DNA of 64,000 nt from Candidatus Dojkabacteria bacterium (GCA_023229785.1 JALNYV010000007.1:1-64000); one strand, 5' to 3'; positions 19,092-31,962 are shown, counted from the stretch's first letter. Numbers and translations are program-made. The notes: generated from the letters alone by a model not told the origin.

Positions 19092-19451
19092 TTATTCTAT
19101 GGATTTTATTGAATGATTTGGATCAATTTTATCTAATATTCTATCTAATAGCTTACCTAATACTTTTAATGTTCATAATTGTTTGTTGATTCATATCGCC
19201 GAGCTTATAGTTTCATCTTCGTCTCAGAATTTATGTCATTCTTCAGTTATAAGAACTTTATTGAATAAGGCTCCGCAAACTGTATTTCCCAATTGGTCTA
19301 TCGATATTGCTATTCACATAAATAGTCTTCATATTTTTCAGTCCATTTTACTTGGATGTATTAAGCCATCAATTAATGAATAGATGAATCCTATCGGTCC
19401 AAGTATGGCAAATAGAATTATGGCCACCAACATGAGTATTAAATATCTCAT
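19092..19451 (-). CDS. conserved phage membrane protein
   Basis: The product is 119 residues. N-terminal membrane span MRYLILMLVAIILFAILGP, then NTVCGALFNKVLI, GHKFGDEDETISSAIG and LGKLLDRILDKIDPNHSIKSIE. This pattern (GALFN..., ETISSxLG, LDKIDPNH) recurs in small proteins of many unrelated phages. Function unknown, membrane-anchored. Confidence 0.65.
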
Positions 19452-20074
19452 TCTGCTAATCAATATTGTAAAATGTTTTGTAGTGCTACTCATAACGCAG
19501 TACAATTAGCATATGACTTTGGCGTATATGTCTTTGCAGGAAGACCTGCTCATTCATAAGCACTTCAAGTTCTCGCAAGAAGGTAATCAAATATTCAAGT
19601 TATTCCATCCTCATATAAACCTTCAATTCCATTATCCTTGTACATTAAACATAACGTTGCGGTATCGTTCATAACCATAAAGCATTCTACATTAGTAAGT
19701 TCATATATAAGCTCTGATTTAGCTTTTACTTGTCTAGACATTCTACATAGATAAGACCTTTCATCGAATAATGAACCAGTCTCTATTTGTTCTTCCCTAG
19801 TAAGCATCTCATCGAGTTTAGATTTCTCTTTAGTACATTTATGTTGCGCACAAAGAAGTTTATCTGTTTCTTTAAGATTTTCTCGTCAAGTAGCATTCAT
19901 TATATTCTGAGCTTTTCTTCTACAGAACTTGTAGTCTCTTTTAGCATCATTTTGATCTGCATAAACAAACCAGTGATGTATACTACCAGAAAAATCTATA
20001 TGTAGATTCGAGTCAAAGTTCTCGTCTAATATATAGTCCAATAGATCTGTGCTCTTTATCTTTACTAGTTTCAT
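19439..20074 (-). CDS. hypothetical protein
   Basis: The product is 211 residues, charged, with several Cys. The C-terminal half ends in LPAKTYTPKSYANCTALGVALQNILQYGLAEGDI. UGA (plus 19448-19450) lies in an ATGA overlap with the next gene, and TAA follows two codons later. No family recognised. Confidence 0.55.
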
Positions 20075-20077
20075 ATC

Positions 20078-20848
20078 CTATACATATCAAATAAAGATGT
20101 TGTCTATACATGCTGCTGGATTTTCTCAAGAGTTATTATTATTTCTTCGTGTAAATACCACCCTTATCGTCGTGCCTGCATCGTCTGCTCATAGACTCAA
20201 CTCTGTGGTATTCCATATACTTGAATCATTGTATTGTGTAGCTCATATTCTATATCATGTTCACAATAGATTATTCACCGTTGGAGTTATAGAGGTTGGG
20301 CATTTTGATATTCTAAAGTAATCATTAGCTCCAGCTTCTCATAGACACTTCCACTTGAAAGATATTTGTAGATCGGCTATTCCTACTGGTATTGCTATGT
20401 CTTTATAGAAGTGTACTACCGCTGTATCTGTATTATCATAACCAGCAGTTACTCATAAATCTGCGCTTATATATGCTCAATAAGTTCAAACAAATTTCTC
20501 GTCAGTTCATACTGTCCGCTTATTAGTCTCGGTTCAGTTTACTACTGTCCGACTAGATAGGTCTCAGCTTTCAAACTTTTCAGAGAAAATTTCATTGTAG
20601 ATTATCTTACCTGTTGATTCCACAAAACTTGTTCAGTCTCGGACCACCGTGGTTTTCCTGTCTGAGTTCCAAAATTCACATCAAGCAACCGGAGCAGTCA
20701 TAGAATACATCTGAGCGTCTGTAATTACCATAAGCGCAGAAGTATTGATATTATCTGATTCTATATCTCATCACAAAACCTTCTCAGTAGGAACTCCTGC
20801 TGGGATATATCATGTGTTGTTGTCAAAAACTTTTACCGTCTTTTTCAT
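20078..20848 (-). CDS. tail fibre / receptor-binding type protein
   Basis: The product is 256 residues, beta-rich. The C-terminal part (LQISFKWKCLGEAGANDYF ... NNNNSGENPAACIDNIFI) resembles the jelly-roll MAM/carbohydrate-binding modules found on extracellular and tail proteins. UGA-Gly is dense. One of a run of similar-sized fibre genes. Confidence 0.5.
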
Positions 20849-20852
20849 GTGG

Positions 20853-21545
20853 CTAGAAGTCAAATAAAGCGAAGTGGTCTATATCTATCTCGGAAACAAA
20901 ATTGATATAATCTACAAACAATCTCTTGTCTGTATTATTTCATGCTGATTTATAAATTCATGCCCTATAATGCATTGCTACATCATTTGGGACGTTGGTA
21001 TCTATTTCAATTATGGTGTTACTATCTATTTGGTATTTCATTTTATTATGTTGTTTGTCGTATCTCATTTTGAAAGTGTGTCGATTTGTATCTACAGTAA
21101 TTCATGTATCAGTAGTTGTTTCTACGCCATCTTTCCTAGTAATAAACATGAAGTTAGTAGTGCTTCTGCTTCTATCATAAGTTATTCATACACAGTCTGT
21201 TCAGAATGCATCCGTTGTTTGTGATTGCGTTATTCAAAGAAAATGTATAGCATTGTGGGTAGCGTCGGACATGTCTGCTATTTTAAATCTAGCAACAAAC
21301 CACGTATCATAATTTCACATATAATAAGCATTTGCTGTTCATCTTGAAAGTATCGCATCGCCAGAATCATTTACTAACATTTGATTGTAGATTGGTTCCT
21401 CTGTTGCCACTGTGGAGAGCACAAAAGAAGAAGCTCAACTTCAAGCTCAGTAAGTTGCGTGCCATCATTCTCTAACGCCAGAATTATAGTCATCAAATCG
21501 TTGCCTATATGCTTGTGATCATCTTGCTAATAGAATGTTGGTCAT
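20853..21545 (-). CDS. tail protein, lectin-like
   Basis: The product is 230 residues, beta-sandwich-like: WHATYGAGSGASSFVL, FVARFKIADMSDATHNAIHFLGI, NKMKYQIDSNTIIEI and the final VDYINFVSEIDID are typical of concanavalin-like domains in phage fibres. About 18 UGA-Gly. Probably carbohydrate binding. Confidence 0.5.
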
Positions 21546-21565
21546 GTCTATATTTAAGTATAAAG

Positions 21566-22234
21566 TTACTTAGTTGATATCGTTCTGCTACCAGATGTGT
21601 CTTTTTGGTAGTGGATTCATAATGTAACGGCTATTGCATCGTCCGGATATGTATCTGCTGCGTCTGAGGGATTTCTAAAGAGTCTTCCTACGAATTGAGA
21701 ACGGATTGTCTTTCATGTTCAGGTTAGTGTTCCAAAAGACGTATATCTAGTTGCTCATGCAGTTCAGTTTGCAGCAGTTGTTCATGTAAGCGTTGAAAAT
21801 GATATTGCTCATGTCGCAGAATCTACCCGACCTATTTCTACTTGTCGTTTAACATCTCAAGTATTTGCCGTTGAAGGCATCCAGTGAAGATGTAATTCAA
21901 CATCGGTTCATTCCTTATATCCGTGTTGCATTTCCTGGGAGAAATGTAATGATTCTAACTTATTATTTCCATCAAATCAGTGGGCTTTCACAAGTGTGCT
22001 TCATGGTACAGTAACAGCATCAGGTGGTGAGGTTACTTCTAGTCATGAACTTAATGGCAAAACTTGATCGTCGTAAGAAATTGCGTCCCCAAAACTTTCC
22101 TGAAACCCTCCAACGCTAAAATCTACGTAGTTTCCTCATCCTACATCACCTATCTTGAAGGAAGGCATAGACTTTGCGTCATCATGCCCAACTCAAGTTG
22201 TTATATCTACTAATCATTTTAGTTCGTTAGCCAT
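21566..22234 (-). CDS. conserved phage tail/head-fibre protein
   Basis: The product is 222 residues. The stretch GTDVELHLHWMPSTANTGDVKRQVEI is close to a motif (DVxLHIHWxP...TGNVxW) seen in many phage tail-associated proteins of unknown exact role. The N-terminus has a GGFQESFGDAI motif also found in that family. Likely on the virion surface. Confidence 0.6.
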
Positions 22235-22256
22235 TGTGTATTTCTATGGTTAAAGT

Positions 22257-23378
22257 TTATCGAGATGTCTCAACCGCATGTCTAATTCGTTGTCCGGAAG
22301 TCACACATGTGTAAAGATACCCGCTATTATAACTTAGATCTCCACTAGTTCATGCGCTCGTTGGTGTCATTGCGGAAGTTCAAACTGTTTTCACCAAAGC
22401 TACAACTCATGTAGTAGCAGGAAAGGTTATCGTCTGTAGTGTTCATAATGTATGATCATTAAACGCTAGTCTTGTTCATGTTCAATCTCATCAGTTATCA
22501 TATTGTAAGTATGTAGTTGTCATAGCCATACTGTGTCCTATTCCATCATTATCTGTACACTCATAACTTCATTGTCACATCCATGATCAAGTACCAGTGA
22601 CTGTGTTTCGATTAGAGAATGTAAGGTCTCAAGTATCGAAGTAAACCTCTATTTGATTATCTCAGTTGCTTGTGGCAACGTAGTTGGATCAGTTCCAATA
22701 TAGGAATGTTCCATCGGCCGGATTACTTGGAAGTACTGGTATATCGGAAGTCAATGCTACCGTTCCAGAATTATTTGGGAAGTCTATTGTCCTAGTGGCA
22801 GTTGGTGTGGTAAATCATAGGTTTACATAATATGTTGATCCATCATAGTATTTAATTTGGTTATATCTTAATCATACTGATTTTCATGTAGTATCGTCAG
22901 CAACCTCTGCCAATTCAAAGCTATATGTACCAGTAGTTCATAGATTAGCACAAACTAAAAATGGTTCTGCACTAATATCAGCAAATAATCACACTCATGC
23001 AGCAGATTCAGTTTGTGATCGTCATCATGATCAGTTTCCGGCAAGTAATGTTCAAGAATAGGTAGATGTAGGTAATCACGCTGTGGCTCGGCTAAGTGCT
23101 CCTGCGCCATCAGTCTTCAAAAATTCCCCATTATTTCCAGCGGTCCCTGGGTATTTCCAAACTAACCATGCGGCTAGATTTGAAGGTAGTTGGAACTCAT
23201 AAGCGTAGTTATGGTTGTCGGATCTATAAAAATATCATACTCCATACTGGCTAGGATTCATCACATGTGATTCGCTCCATAGTAAGTTATCGCTCAAGCT
23301 TCATAGATTAAAGCTTCATGTAGCTCTAGGCACAATATTCCCGGCGATCACTTTGTCGAACTTGACTTGATTAGACAT
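22257..23378 (-). CDS. tail fibre protein
   Basis: The product is 373 residues, Gly/Thr/Ser-rich. Contains WSESHVMNPSQYGVGYFYRS..., FLKTDGAGALSRAT, and NSGTVALTSDIP, common in phage fibre shafts. About 35 UGA-Gly codons, among the densest in the window. Binding partner unknown. Confidence 0.6.
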
Positions 23379-23404
23379 CTGTAGTATTTATAAATTAAAT
23401 ATTA

Positions 23405-26029
23405 TTAGGTTCTTACTTCTACATAAGACATTTTTGCAATCCATTTAATAGTGTGTGAAGCTTCTCCAGTAACAGTTAATGTAAGGTTACTATTTGCCGT
23501 TGTTCACATTACTACAGCCCAACTATCAGTTCATGCGTCTCACATAATCAATTCTACTGGATTATCAGAAAGATATGTTTGTGTTCATATCAATTTTGCA
23601 TATCATTTATATTCCCGTGTTTTTGTATCTCATGTCGTTGACTGTATTGCTATAACCTCTAATGTATATTTTATTGCGGAGTTTGCGTAATTCATCGAAA
23701 ACCTACCAGGGTTATCGAGTTCTCTTAAATATATTTCGTGAGCAGATCAATCTGTTGATGTGTATGTCCAAGTAACATTACCATATCAAAATTTGTTATC
23801 TCAAGAAGCATTATCGCTCGCTCTCCAAACTTCGCCGTATCTTCTTGCCTTAGAATAAGAACCCAAAGATAATGAGTAACTTGTTCCGTTGTCACCTGCC
23901 TCTGGTCATATTACTATAGAACGTGTTCATGTACATGTAGACGTACTCCCTATTGCTATTCATCTCAATCAAGAGTGTGAAGTTTGACTTCATAAAGCGA
24001 CACCCATATTACCTGTAGCTTGAGTGGATTGACCTATCGCAACTGAAAAATCTCTTGATACAGAGTCTTTACCGAAAGCGATATTACCAGCAGAACCAGT
24101 ATAGTTAGCATTATCTCATTGTCACATAGCGTTTGATACCCGTCGAGTACCATTCCATATCCATTCTTTTACTTGTCCTGGACATATATTTTCAAGAACT
24201 AAATTTGTATGATCAGTTATTTGTATCAATACTGAACTTGAATATGAGTTATCGTTTTTGATTCTGAAAATAGCTCCAGTTACCACATTTGTGTCTGTAA
24301 GTTTTACTACTCTTAAAGCAGAGCATCTTATGTGTTGGATTGTTTTATCTGTATTATATATGAGATTTTTTGTTGCTGTTATTGTCTCTACGTTAAGCTC
24401 TCGATTATTTATTCAAGAACTTCATATTGTAGATGCTGCTCTTCTTTCTACATTTTTTGATCATGAATTTCGTACCAAAATATTGTCCTCTCAATCATTT
24501 TGAGTGGGATTTGTATCTATATTTAATCCAGGAACATAAACCTTATTGCTTTCTACTGCTATAATTGCACTACCTCATAAAATGACAGAATTCTGTACTT
24601 CAGAAGATATCATTCAAAGTTGTCATCACAATATGGCATTATGTGCCGTGCGTGTTTGATTTGTTCAATTTTCTATACCGGCCTGTCTAGAAAATATATG
24701 ATTATGTTCAATATATTGTCACACATTTGATCTAATATACCAAGGATCTTCTCCGAATTGTGGTATTCAAACGTAGTCTGTAGTAAATGTTATATATGTG
24801 TCTGGAGCAGAGTAAGTAACATCACTAATGTATATAGGTCGTGATCATTCTCCGTCAGTTAATAGATATGCTACTCACACTGAAAAAACATTTGTTTTGT
24901 CTCATGAGAATTTCATAACTACTGGTGGACCATAGCTTGTAACCTCTCGTAAGGTGGTTGTTGGCATTTGTGTCCAGTTTAAGTCTCCAAAAACTCGGTT
25001 AGCGGCTCAAACAGAATTTGATGTTCATAAGACTATGGTATTTACATCTGGAATATAATTATTATTTCATATAACCGTTGTTCACTGTCAATATTGGTCA
25101 AGATTAACTGCATTTTGTGTTCATTTAACTAATACACTATATACAGCATTAAACATAAATCCATCGCTTCCTCAAAAACTTCCAGCATTATTATACTGGA
25201 TAGAGTTATATGGCGTAGCTGGAGTTCATGCTCCTCATACTTCTGCAAAATAAACATCACCTCATCGATTGAAATGATCTCATAAATTTGAAGTTCTGAA
25301 TATTCTATTTTGTAAAGTATCTCATTCTGTTATAGTAAATACATATCAAGTCGCCTCCATAGTGGTTGCCGTATCATCAGACCTTACTCATCAAACAACT
25401 GGAGTAACTACATATATTCAGTTATAGAGTGGATTAAATAAATTATCAAGATATAATACCCTATCACCAGCCACCAATTCTACGCCATCAACAAATGTTC
25501 AAGGCAATAAATCAGTTGGTGCGCCGTCAGTATTATAAAAACAGAGTCTTACGGTAGCATATTTAATATTTCCGCCGCCTCCTGTTCCAAATTCTTCATA
25601 TGTTATCGGGTCTGTGCCAAAAACAAAGCCTTGTATGTTTGTGTTTTTAAATATTTTTCAACTTCATGTATCTCACTCCTTTACAGTAACAAGACTACCG
25701 ATTAACAACTCATTATTATCACATTCAATTGTTCTTGTCATTGGTGCAGTGGATGGAACCCTATAGACTCCATTTTCCTCTGGGTTAGTTTGACTATAAA
25801 GCAACACTAACTCATCTGTATTTACAGTGACACCATCACAATCAAAACCAGTTTCAAAAGTAGACAAATCAATATTTGTTGAAGAAGCAGCTTTTACTGC
25901 CATAGGAAGTCTACCTACGAAATACTCTCTCATTCTTTCATTTATAGAATTTCTCTCCTTATTAAGGATGCTGTTCTGTAAAAGTGTATTAATGTTTGAG
26001 TACGAATATTCCTTTGAGATTATAGTCAT
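23405..26029 (-). CDS. large tail fibre with YadA-like head repeats
   Basis: The product is 874 residues. The C-terminal third has collagen/YadA-head-type repeats such as SVAIGQSTQATGNMGVALGSQ, GIAIGSTSTCTG and SIVIGPEAG, as in trimeric autotransporter adhesins. Mid-protein segments (NAILGGQ, NSVILGG, ITFTTDYVGIP) match the neighbouring fibre gene 26196-27701, so the two are partial paralogues. Probably the adhesive part of the virion. Confidence 0.65.
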
Positions 26030-26073
26030 TTCATATATATGAAAGAAATAAATTGCTTTTACCGTGTGTTGTT

Positions 26074-26167
26074 ACCTGGCTTCAGATTTGACTGATTCCA
26101 AGCGGACTTGGCTTCAGATTTGACCGATACCAAGCGAACTTGGTCTCAGATTTGACTGATGCCAGGT
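26074..26167. repeat. three-unit palindromic repeat between fibre genes
   Basis: Three ~31-nt units, each with a TTCAGATTTGACYGAT-like core on the plus strand (the third reads CTCAGATTTGACTGAT), each itself an inverted repeat TCAG...CTGA. The units are joined by CCAAG...CTTGG hairpins and closed by ACCTGGC/GCCAGGT at the ends. The next 21 nt (26168-26188) form another perfect hairpin. The core shares CAGATTTGACT with the -35 region of the class 1 promoters. Could be an RNA structure, a multi-site operator or a recombination site. Confidence 0.7.
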
Positions 26168-26188
26168 AAGAACACACGATGTGTTCTT
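26168..26188 (-). terminator. hairpin after fibre gene
   Basis: AAGAACACA TCG TGTGTTCTT, a 9-pair hairpin 8 nt after the stop of the fibre gene on the minus strand. No T-run follows, so it may be an RNA-stabilising hairpin rather than a classical terminator. Confidence 0.4.
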
Positions 26189-26195
26189 ATATTAT

Positions 26196-27701
26196 TTAAA
26201 CAGTGTTGATACAAATGCTTTGACTTTGGCCATCTGAATTTGCTATATAATTTACTCTTATTGTTTCTGACATAGGTCATAGAATATATTTACCATCTTT
26301 TTTAATCATAATTGCAAATTTGAAATATTGTGCTTTTGATCTTTTGTTTCACCCCGTTGGAGTACTTACCGCTCAATAATTATTTATTGGATCATATGGT
26401 AATGTGTGTGGATGAAACCGTTGTGCTAATTCTGTTTGACTTAGAAGGAGTGATTTATGTTCTCAACCCAGATTATTTCATGCCCAAACAGTATTAAAGT
26501 CATTTAATGTACATCGTGCGCTTTCATCTAATGTCCATGCAACTGTTCTTCATAGTTGATCCATATATCATCCAGCATAATTATGTGCGTTAACACTCAT
26601 ACAGAATCCTCTTGGCTTTTTAACGGCATATGCAGATGTACCACGTCTAGTTGCCTTTCTGAATCTTCTTTTTTTGAAGAGATATATTCTAGGTTCGTAT
26701 GCCGTAAATTCATCATCCCCATCTCAGTTATAACTTGTCCATGAATACCGTATTCATTTTCATCACGTCAATACATTAGAGGAGTTGTCGAATAGCCTAA
26801 GTTGTGGGATATAGACAGGGTCCTGTTCTGGAACTAGTATAAACTCAGCTACAGGTCTATATTGTATTTCTCAGTTTACTGTATTTCTTACAAGGAAGTT
26901 AGTAAGCAAACTTATGTCTTGTGTGTTTGTTTCTGGAGTTCCAGCAAGAACTAAACCAGTGGTATATGTAAGATTATTTTTTTCTATTGAGGCCTGGATT
27001 CCTACTCATCAAAGTATTACTGTTCCTTGCCTTGTGCCAGGGATAATATTATTTGTTCATCATAAGATAGCATTCCATTTACATTCACCTCAGTCGTTAT
27101 TCATTTGACCGCGGTACGTGAAGAAAAAGTTATCATGTCAAGCATCTGAACCATTTCTCACTATTTGATCTGCTGTTGTTATGGGACTAGCATAGTCTGT
27201 AGTGAATGTGATTTCCGTTCTATTTGGTCCAGCAAGATATTCAAAGTTTGTTATTGTTATATTTTCAAAAGAAGCTCAGTAATTAACTCCAAGCAATCAT
27301 CTTCAGTTTGCAAACCACTGAGTCCTGTCTCATCAAATTCTTACAATTATTGGTGGTCATTGGTCTTCCACTGACATTATTTGTTCTGAGGCATACATAT
27401 TGTTCTGAGAACCAAGAACCACGTTGTGTGATCATGTTATTTTATTATCATCTCAAAGTACATAGTTATCTGTCTGTATGATATGGTTGCTATATCAACC
27501 TATTAATATGTTATTTACACTGTCAAAAATAAGATGGTCTACTCACCCGAAAGCACTATTATCATTAAATTGTATAGAGAAATTATTCCCACCAGGAGCG
27601 GTCGACAATCCATCAACATATTCTTTATCGACAAGGGTCCTCGCGTCAAAGTCTGCGGAGTAGTCGGCGTTATATTTCTGTAGGTCTCTTAAATCTGCCA
27701 T
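26196..27701 (-). CDS. tail fibre protein
   Basis: The product is 501 residues. The N-terminus (YNADYSADFDARTLVDKEYVDG) carries the ADYSADFxxRTLVDKxYVD motif that recurs three times in the next fibre gene and is widespread in phage tail proteins. Mid-part has NAILGGTNNIIPG/VILGGVGIQ repeats and resembles 23405-26029. The C-terminal ~200 residues include a basic KKRRFRKATRRG patch. UGA-Gly is dense. Confidence 0.65.
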
Positions 27702-27773
27702 TAGTTATTTGTAGAGAAATAAATTGCTGGAGTAATATGATGAGAGCCAACCAATTGCTGGCCCTCAGGTATA

Positions 27774-30236
27774 TTATTCTAGACTCATAACTTTAACTTT
27801 AATGTTTGCTGTAGCGACAGCTGTAGTAATGGTCAAATTATCACCATCAACAGCAGCAACACCAACAGACACTTCATCAAGTCCTATGTATGCTTTAACG
27901 ATTATATTTGTTGCATCAGTAAGTCAAAACGCGTGGTTAACATTTGCAGTGAACGGATAAACTGATCCGGTAGTAGCAACTGTGTCGGTAAATACATGCT
28001 CTGAGATAGATTCTGCGTATACTTCATCGATAGCTTCCTGTACGTTTGTAGCAGTAAGACCTGATGTAGTATTATCGTAGTATTCTCTGATTGAATATGG
28101 ATATATCAAGTTAGTACCTGTAATTGTTCCAGACAAGAAACTGATATTATCAACATGCGTTACCGCTGTTCCACAAACAACATTACCTGCTGCAATTACG
28201 CCATGAATGATGTTAGGAGAAGTTGATGTAGCACCATTATCGAGTGACATAGCTCATCCACCTCCAGTATTTGCCACACTTGAATTGAATAATTGTGCAT
28301 ATCATACAGAAGAAGCGATTACATTATTAGCCGCTGAGTTACCAGTAAGTTTTGCCAAATTCAATATTACTCATCCACCTGTTCCATTAATGGTAGGAAC
28401 TGCTCCAGTAGAAGCTATTGTACATAGATTGTTTTGGAATAATCCACCAGCATTCATTGTCAAAGCAGTTACCCCAGCCGCAGGAGTCAAATGGAAGTTA
28501 TATGCTTGAACTACTGCATTACAGATTACTCTATTGTAAGAGTAGCAATCTATAAAAGAAGCAGGACAATTAATTGTTACTGTTTTTGCTGTTCCGGCGA
28601 AACTAACATTTTTAATGTTAATAGGACCAGCTGAACCAGTTACGAAATCACCAGTTATAGTAACAACATCACCTTCACCCAATAGAGATACCCCATCAGG
28701 AAGTGTAACGTCTTCAGTATAACCACCACTCATAGCAGCTACCTTTATAATTCCACCAGCAGGAGCTACTGCAAGTGCGTCAGTTATTGTCAAGAAAGGT
28801 TTCAAAATACTACCAGTCTCTGTATATACGTCTGATCTATTTCCATCTACATATACAACACTAGTAACTTGTGTATCTAGGTTTCCATCTATCTCATCGA
28901 TAGCATCTTGTATTGTTGTTGCAGAAAGACCAGAAGTTGCATTATCATATCCGATTAGATCTGCCGTAGTAGTTTCTGCCAAGAAAGTACCGAGTTTCAA
29001 TGGAGTAACGATTGTTAAGTCGTCAGTCAAAGCATCAGTCTTAACTTGTGTAGCCAACATAGCAACGCCAAGTTCTGTTTCTGTTGCTTGATCTCTATTA
29101 GATTCAATTACGAACCGATTAGCATCAGTCTGCCCAGGAACGTCTTGTTTAGCATAAACAACATCACCAATATTTACGACAGTTCCAGAACCAAGAGTTC
29201 CAGCTACCGTTACATAAAAGTAATCTCATTTCTTGATATCAGCATACGCTGGAGTAGAAGTAGCACTTGGGAAAATTCCTGTACTAGCATCAACATCTCA
29301 TCTGAATTGTCCAAGAGCAGTAATTAATCAATCAACATAACCCTTATCTACCAATGTTCTAGCTGTGAAGTCTGCTGAGTAATCGCTCGCATATTCAATA
29401 CCAGACGTTGTAGTTCTAGCATCTATAATTGTGAATGCACCAGTCATTTCAGGGTATAGATTTATTTCCGCACCTAAAGCGCTCGTATAGAATCTTATAT
29501 CAGCTCATTGATTCATTCCTATAGTCACACTGTCATTATCGTCAATTTCTAATTTAGCAAATCCTGTAGGAGTAGACACATGGAGACCAAGCATATTGCT
29601 GAAGTCTAATGATGCTAATGAATTTCCATCAATAGTTGTTGTTACTGGAAGCAATGTTCCTCAAAGTTGGAAATCATCAGTAACTCTAGTGATACCATTA
29701 CTAGCTGTTAATGCTCATGTTCATCCACTTACTGCATTATCTACATATTCCTTATCGACCAATGTTCTGTTTGTAAAATCAGCAGAATAGTCCGCACCAT
29801 ATTCAAGACCAACAGTTGTTGCTCTACCATCAGTTATGGTAGCAGTTCCAACACCTAGGTTGATGTTGAATGCACTAGATTGGATAATTAATTGATTTTC
29901 GCCTTGTTTGTCATTAATTGTGATTCCGTTAGAAGATAATGTGAGTACATCTTCTTGTAGGAGAATACTATCACCATTACTGTTTTCTACGTAGAATCTA
30001 GGAACTCCCTGAACAACAAAATCATAACTTCCATCACCATTAATTGTTGTTGTTTCCGTAAGTGTTCCACCAAGCTTAATGACATCAGTATCGATGTGAA
30101 TACCGTTGTCTGCCGTTAACTCTGCTGGGATATTCCCGATAGCGTCGTCAACATATTGTTTTGTAATCAGCGTGTTCGCATCGAATAATGCACTATAGTC
30201 CGCTGCGTACATGTGCAAATCATAAATGGGTAGCAT
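27774..30236 (-). CDS. large tail fibre/spike with pectate-lyase-like beta-helix
   Basis: The product is 820 residues. It has three copies of the motif DYSADF..RTLVDKEYVD (around residues 13, 140 and 240, the first diverged). A middle region (LKPFLTITDALAVAP ... GGIIKVAAMSGGYTEDVTLPDGVSLLGEGDVVTITG) matches right-handed beta-helix (pectate lyase-like) proteins. Two SGLxATxxQxAIDE segments flank it. Comparatively few UGA codons. Likely a polysaccharide-binding or degrading spike. Confidence 0.7.
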
Positions 30237-30263
30237 GTGTGAATTTATAAAAAATTAAAATGG

Positions 30264-30767
30264 TTAGATTATAATAATCTCACCAGTAAAGGGTGTTAGG
30301 AATTCTGCGTCAACCTCATTATCATTAATGAAAGTTAGTCCGCAAGATGCGTACTGTCATAAACTATTTATGCATGTGACAGATACTCTTTTCCCAAGGT
30401 TATGTAATACTTGATAATTAGTAACGTCTGTAACTGGGAATACTAAAGTTTGTGCTTCAGCAGTAACTGGCAACCGATTAAGGTTATCCATTAAGTTGTC
30501 TGAGTTTCCTCACATAGCAATATCGCTAAGTTTGTACGTTGCCTTGTCTTCGTAACAGTAAACTTCCATACCAAACTTTCTTCTCTCGAGAATTATTCAA
30601 TCTCTAGCGAGTAATGTCTGATGAACCTGAAATCAACCATGTTGTAGGATGTCCAGGGTTTGGGGATATGGATCGCTATAGTCTGTCGGAGAAACTCGGC
30701 CTCACAACCTGACTCATCAGTCAACTCAGGGATTACCGCTATTTGGGATTATCAATGGTGCCACCAT
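30264..30767 (-). CDS. tail-associated protein
   Basis: The product is 167 residues. Middle segment ERRKFGMEVYCYEDKATYKL, then VFPVTDVTNYQVLHNLGKRVSV resembles short N-terminal/attachment domains of fibre proteins. UGA-Gly about ten times. Spaced closely with the next genes. Confidence 0.5.
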
Positions 30768-30786
30768 AGTATAAAGTGATTAATAA

Positions 30787-31491
30787 TTAAACGCTGATTC
30801 TAAGTGTTTGTTGTCACCCTACAATATTTACTGATTTGTAAACAAGGTAAGTAATGCTCGCTCCATGTGCATTAGTTGTAGGAACTGTTCCTACTAAACC
30901 AAATGGCACAGGGAATCCTGTCGCAATATCTACAAAGTTCATAGTAGGATCTGGCAAAGTTCAGAATGTATCAGGGTAACAAAGATATTTATATTTTCAT
31001 AAATCCATAGCATAAGCATAGTCTCATGTCCTTCCAGATTTCAATGCACTGTTTGCCAATGCTTCTATATCTGCCTCAGTTAATGAGGTTGCTGCGTTTG
31101 CTCATCGCCATACTCTAGGTATAAATGAAATATTCACCGTATTTGAATTTCATGATAACGGATGTATATCAGTAACGGTCGCTGTATAAGGGAATGTTGT
31201 TTGCACTGCGGAAGTAAGACCGACATCAGTATGTGTCTTTGTTCCACTTCATGGTCCAGCGACTTGTGTATTAATCCCAACAGAATTTCTCTTGAAAGTA
31301 ATGCTTGCTATGTCATACGTGTGTTTAGTATAGATTGCGTTTAGAACAACATTTACTATATCTCACAATTCATAACTTCACGCTTGCGGACTAGATAAAC
31401 TAACAGTTGGACCAGCTATGGTCACTGCCGCTTTGTTTACCATATCTGGTAGACCGGTAAATGCATTCGTTTTATATGTGTATTTTCACAT
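30787..31491 (-). CDS. tail-associated protein
   Basis: The product is 234 residues, Ig-like beta-rich (VTIAGPTVSLSSPQ, KTHTDVGLTSAVQTTFPYTATVTD). UGA-Gly throughout, including at residue 2 (ATG TGA). Probably a virion surface domain. No certain family. Confidence 0.5.
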
Positions 31492-31507
31492 TTTAAAGAA
31501 TTATATA

Positions 31508-31792
31508 TTAAAGCCAGTTTAATGTTGCTCTGTCTGCTCGTACAAATTTCTTGTGTGGAGTACCATTCACTGAATATGTCTGAGTAATGGTTAAGCCAGC
31601 ACCGTCATCAAATTCAACAATTTTCTTCATGATCCATATAGGATTAGCTTCATCAAGAACATCTCTATAGAAACCATCCGCGGTACCATACTCAGCGATT
31701 CCTTTATATGTCACAGTTGTTCCAGCTCCGTCGTCAAATTCCTCAATCATTAGTTTTGAGAATTCTGGCAAGCCGTAAATTCATGTTTTCAT
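31508..31792 (-). CDS. small virion protein with duplicated motif
   Basis: The product is 94 residues. Two repeats of (I/V)EEFDDGAGTTVTY / VEFDDGAGLTITQTY, an internal duplication. The code-25 start at 31792 adds MKTGIYGL in front of the next Met. Preceded by a GCCTTAGGT motif with 32-nt spacing, so it heads a late transcription unit. Confidence 0.6.
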
Positions 31793-31824
31793 GTGTTTAA
31801 ATTAAGAGTTAAATTATCAATCTT

Positions 31825-31833
31825 ACCTAAGGC
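31825..31833 (-). promoter_or_regulatory. GCCTTAGGT motif, putative late promoter
   Basis: Minus strand GCCTTAGGTAAGATTGATAATTTA, the full consensus, 32 nt before the next start. It lies beside the frameshifted end of the upstream gene. Confidence 0.7.
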
Positions 31834-31837
31834 AATT

Positions 31838-31962
31838 CTAGTATTGAGTACCACTAGGACCTACGTATGTATTTGTAGGAACATTAGCAGTTATATTTGA
31901 CCCTCAGATAGTTACCGGAGTAGTTCATTGTTGAACTTGTGGTAAGTACGCTAATGGGTTTC
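31838..31962 (-). other. out-of-frame C-terminal tail of the next gene
   Basis: In the frame shifted from the gene at 31951-32787 the sequence continues SGNPLAYLPQVQQGTTPVT ... TNTYVGPSGTQY to TAG at 31838-31840. Removing one copy of an 8-bp repeat (CAGAAGCG 31963-31970, CAGAAGCA 31971-31978) restores one frame: ...LTPASGNPLAYLPQ. This looks like the true C-terminus of the protein. Confidence 0.7.

Noticed and set aside
26074..26188. CRISPR array
   Set aside because: The three units have no unique spacers and are inverted repeats; no cas genes other than a Cas4-like nuclease far away.
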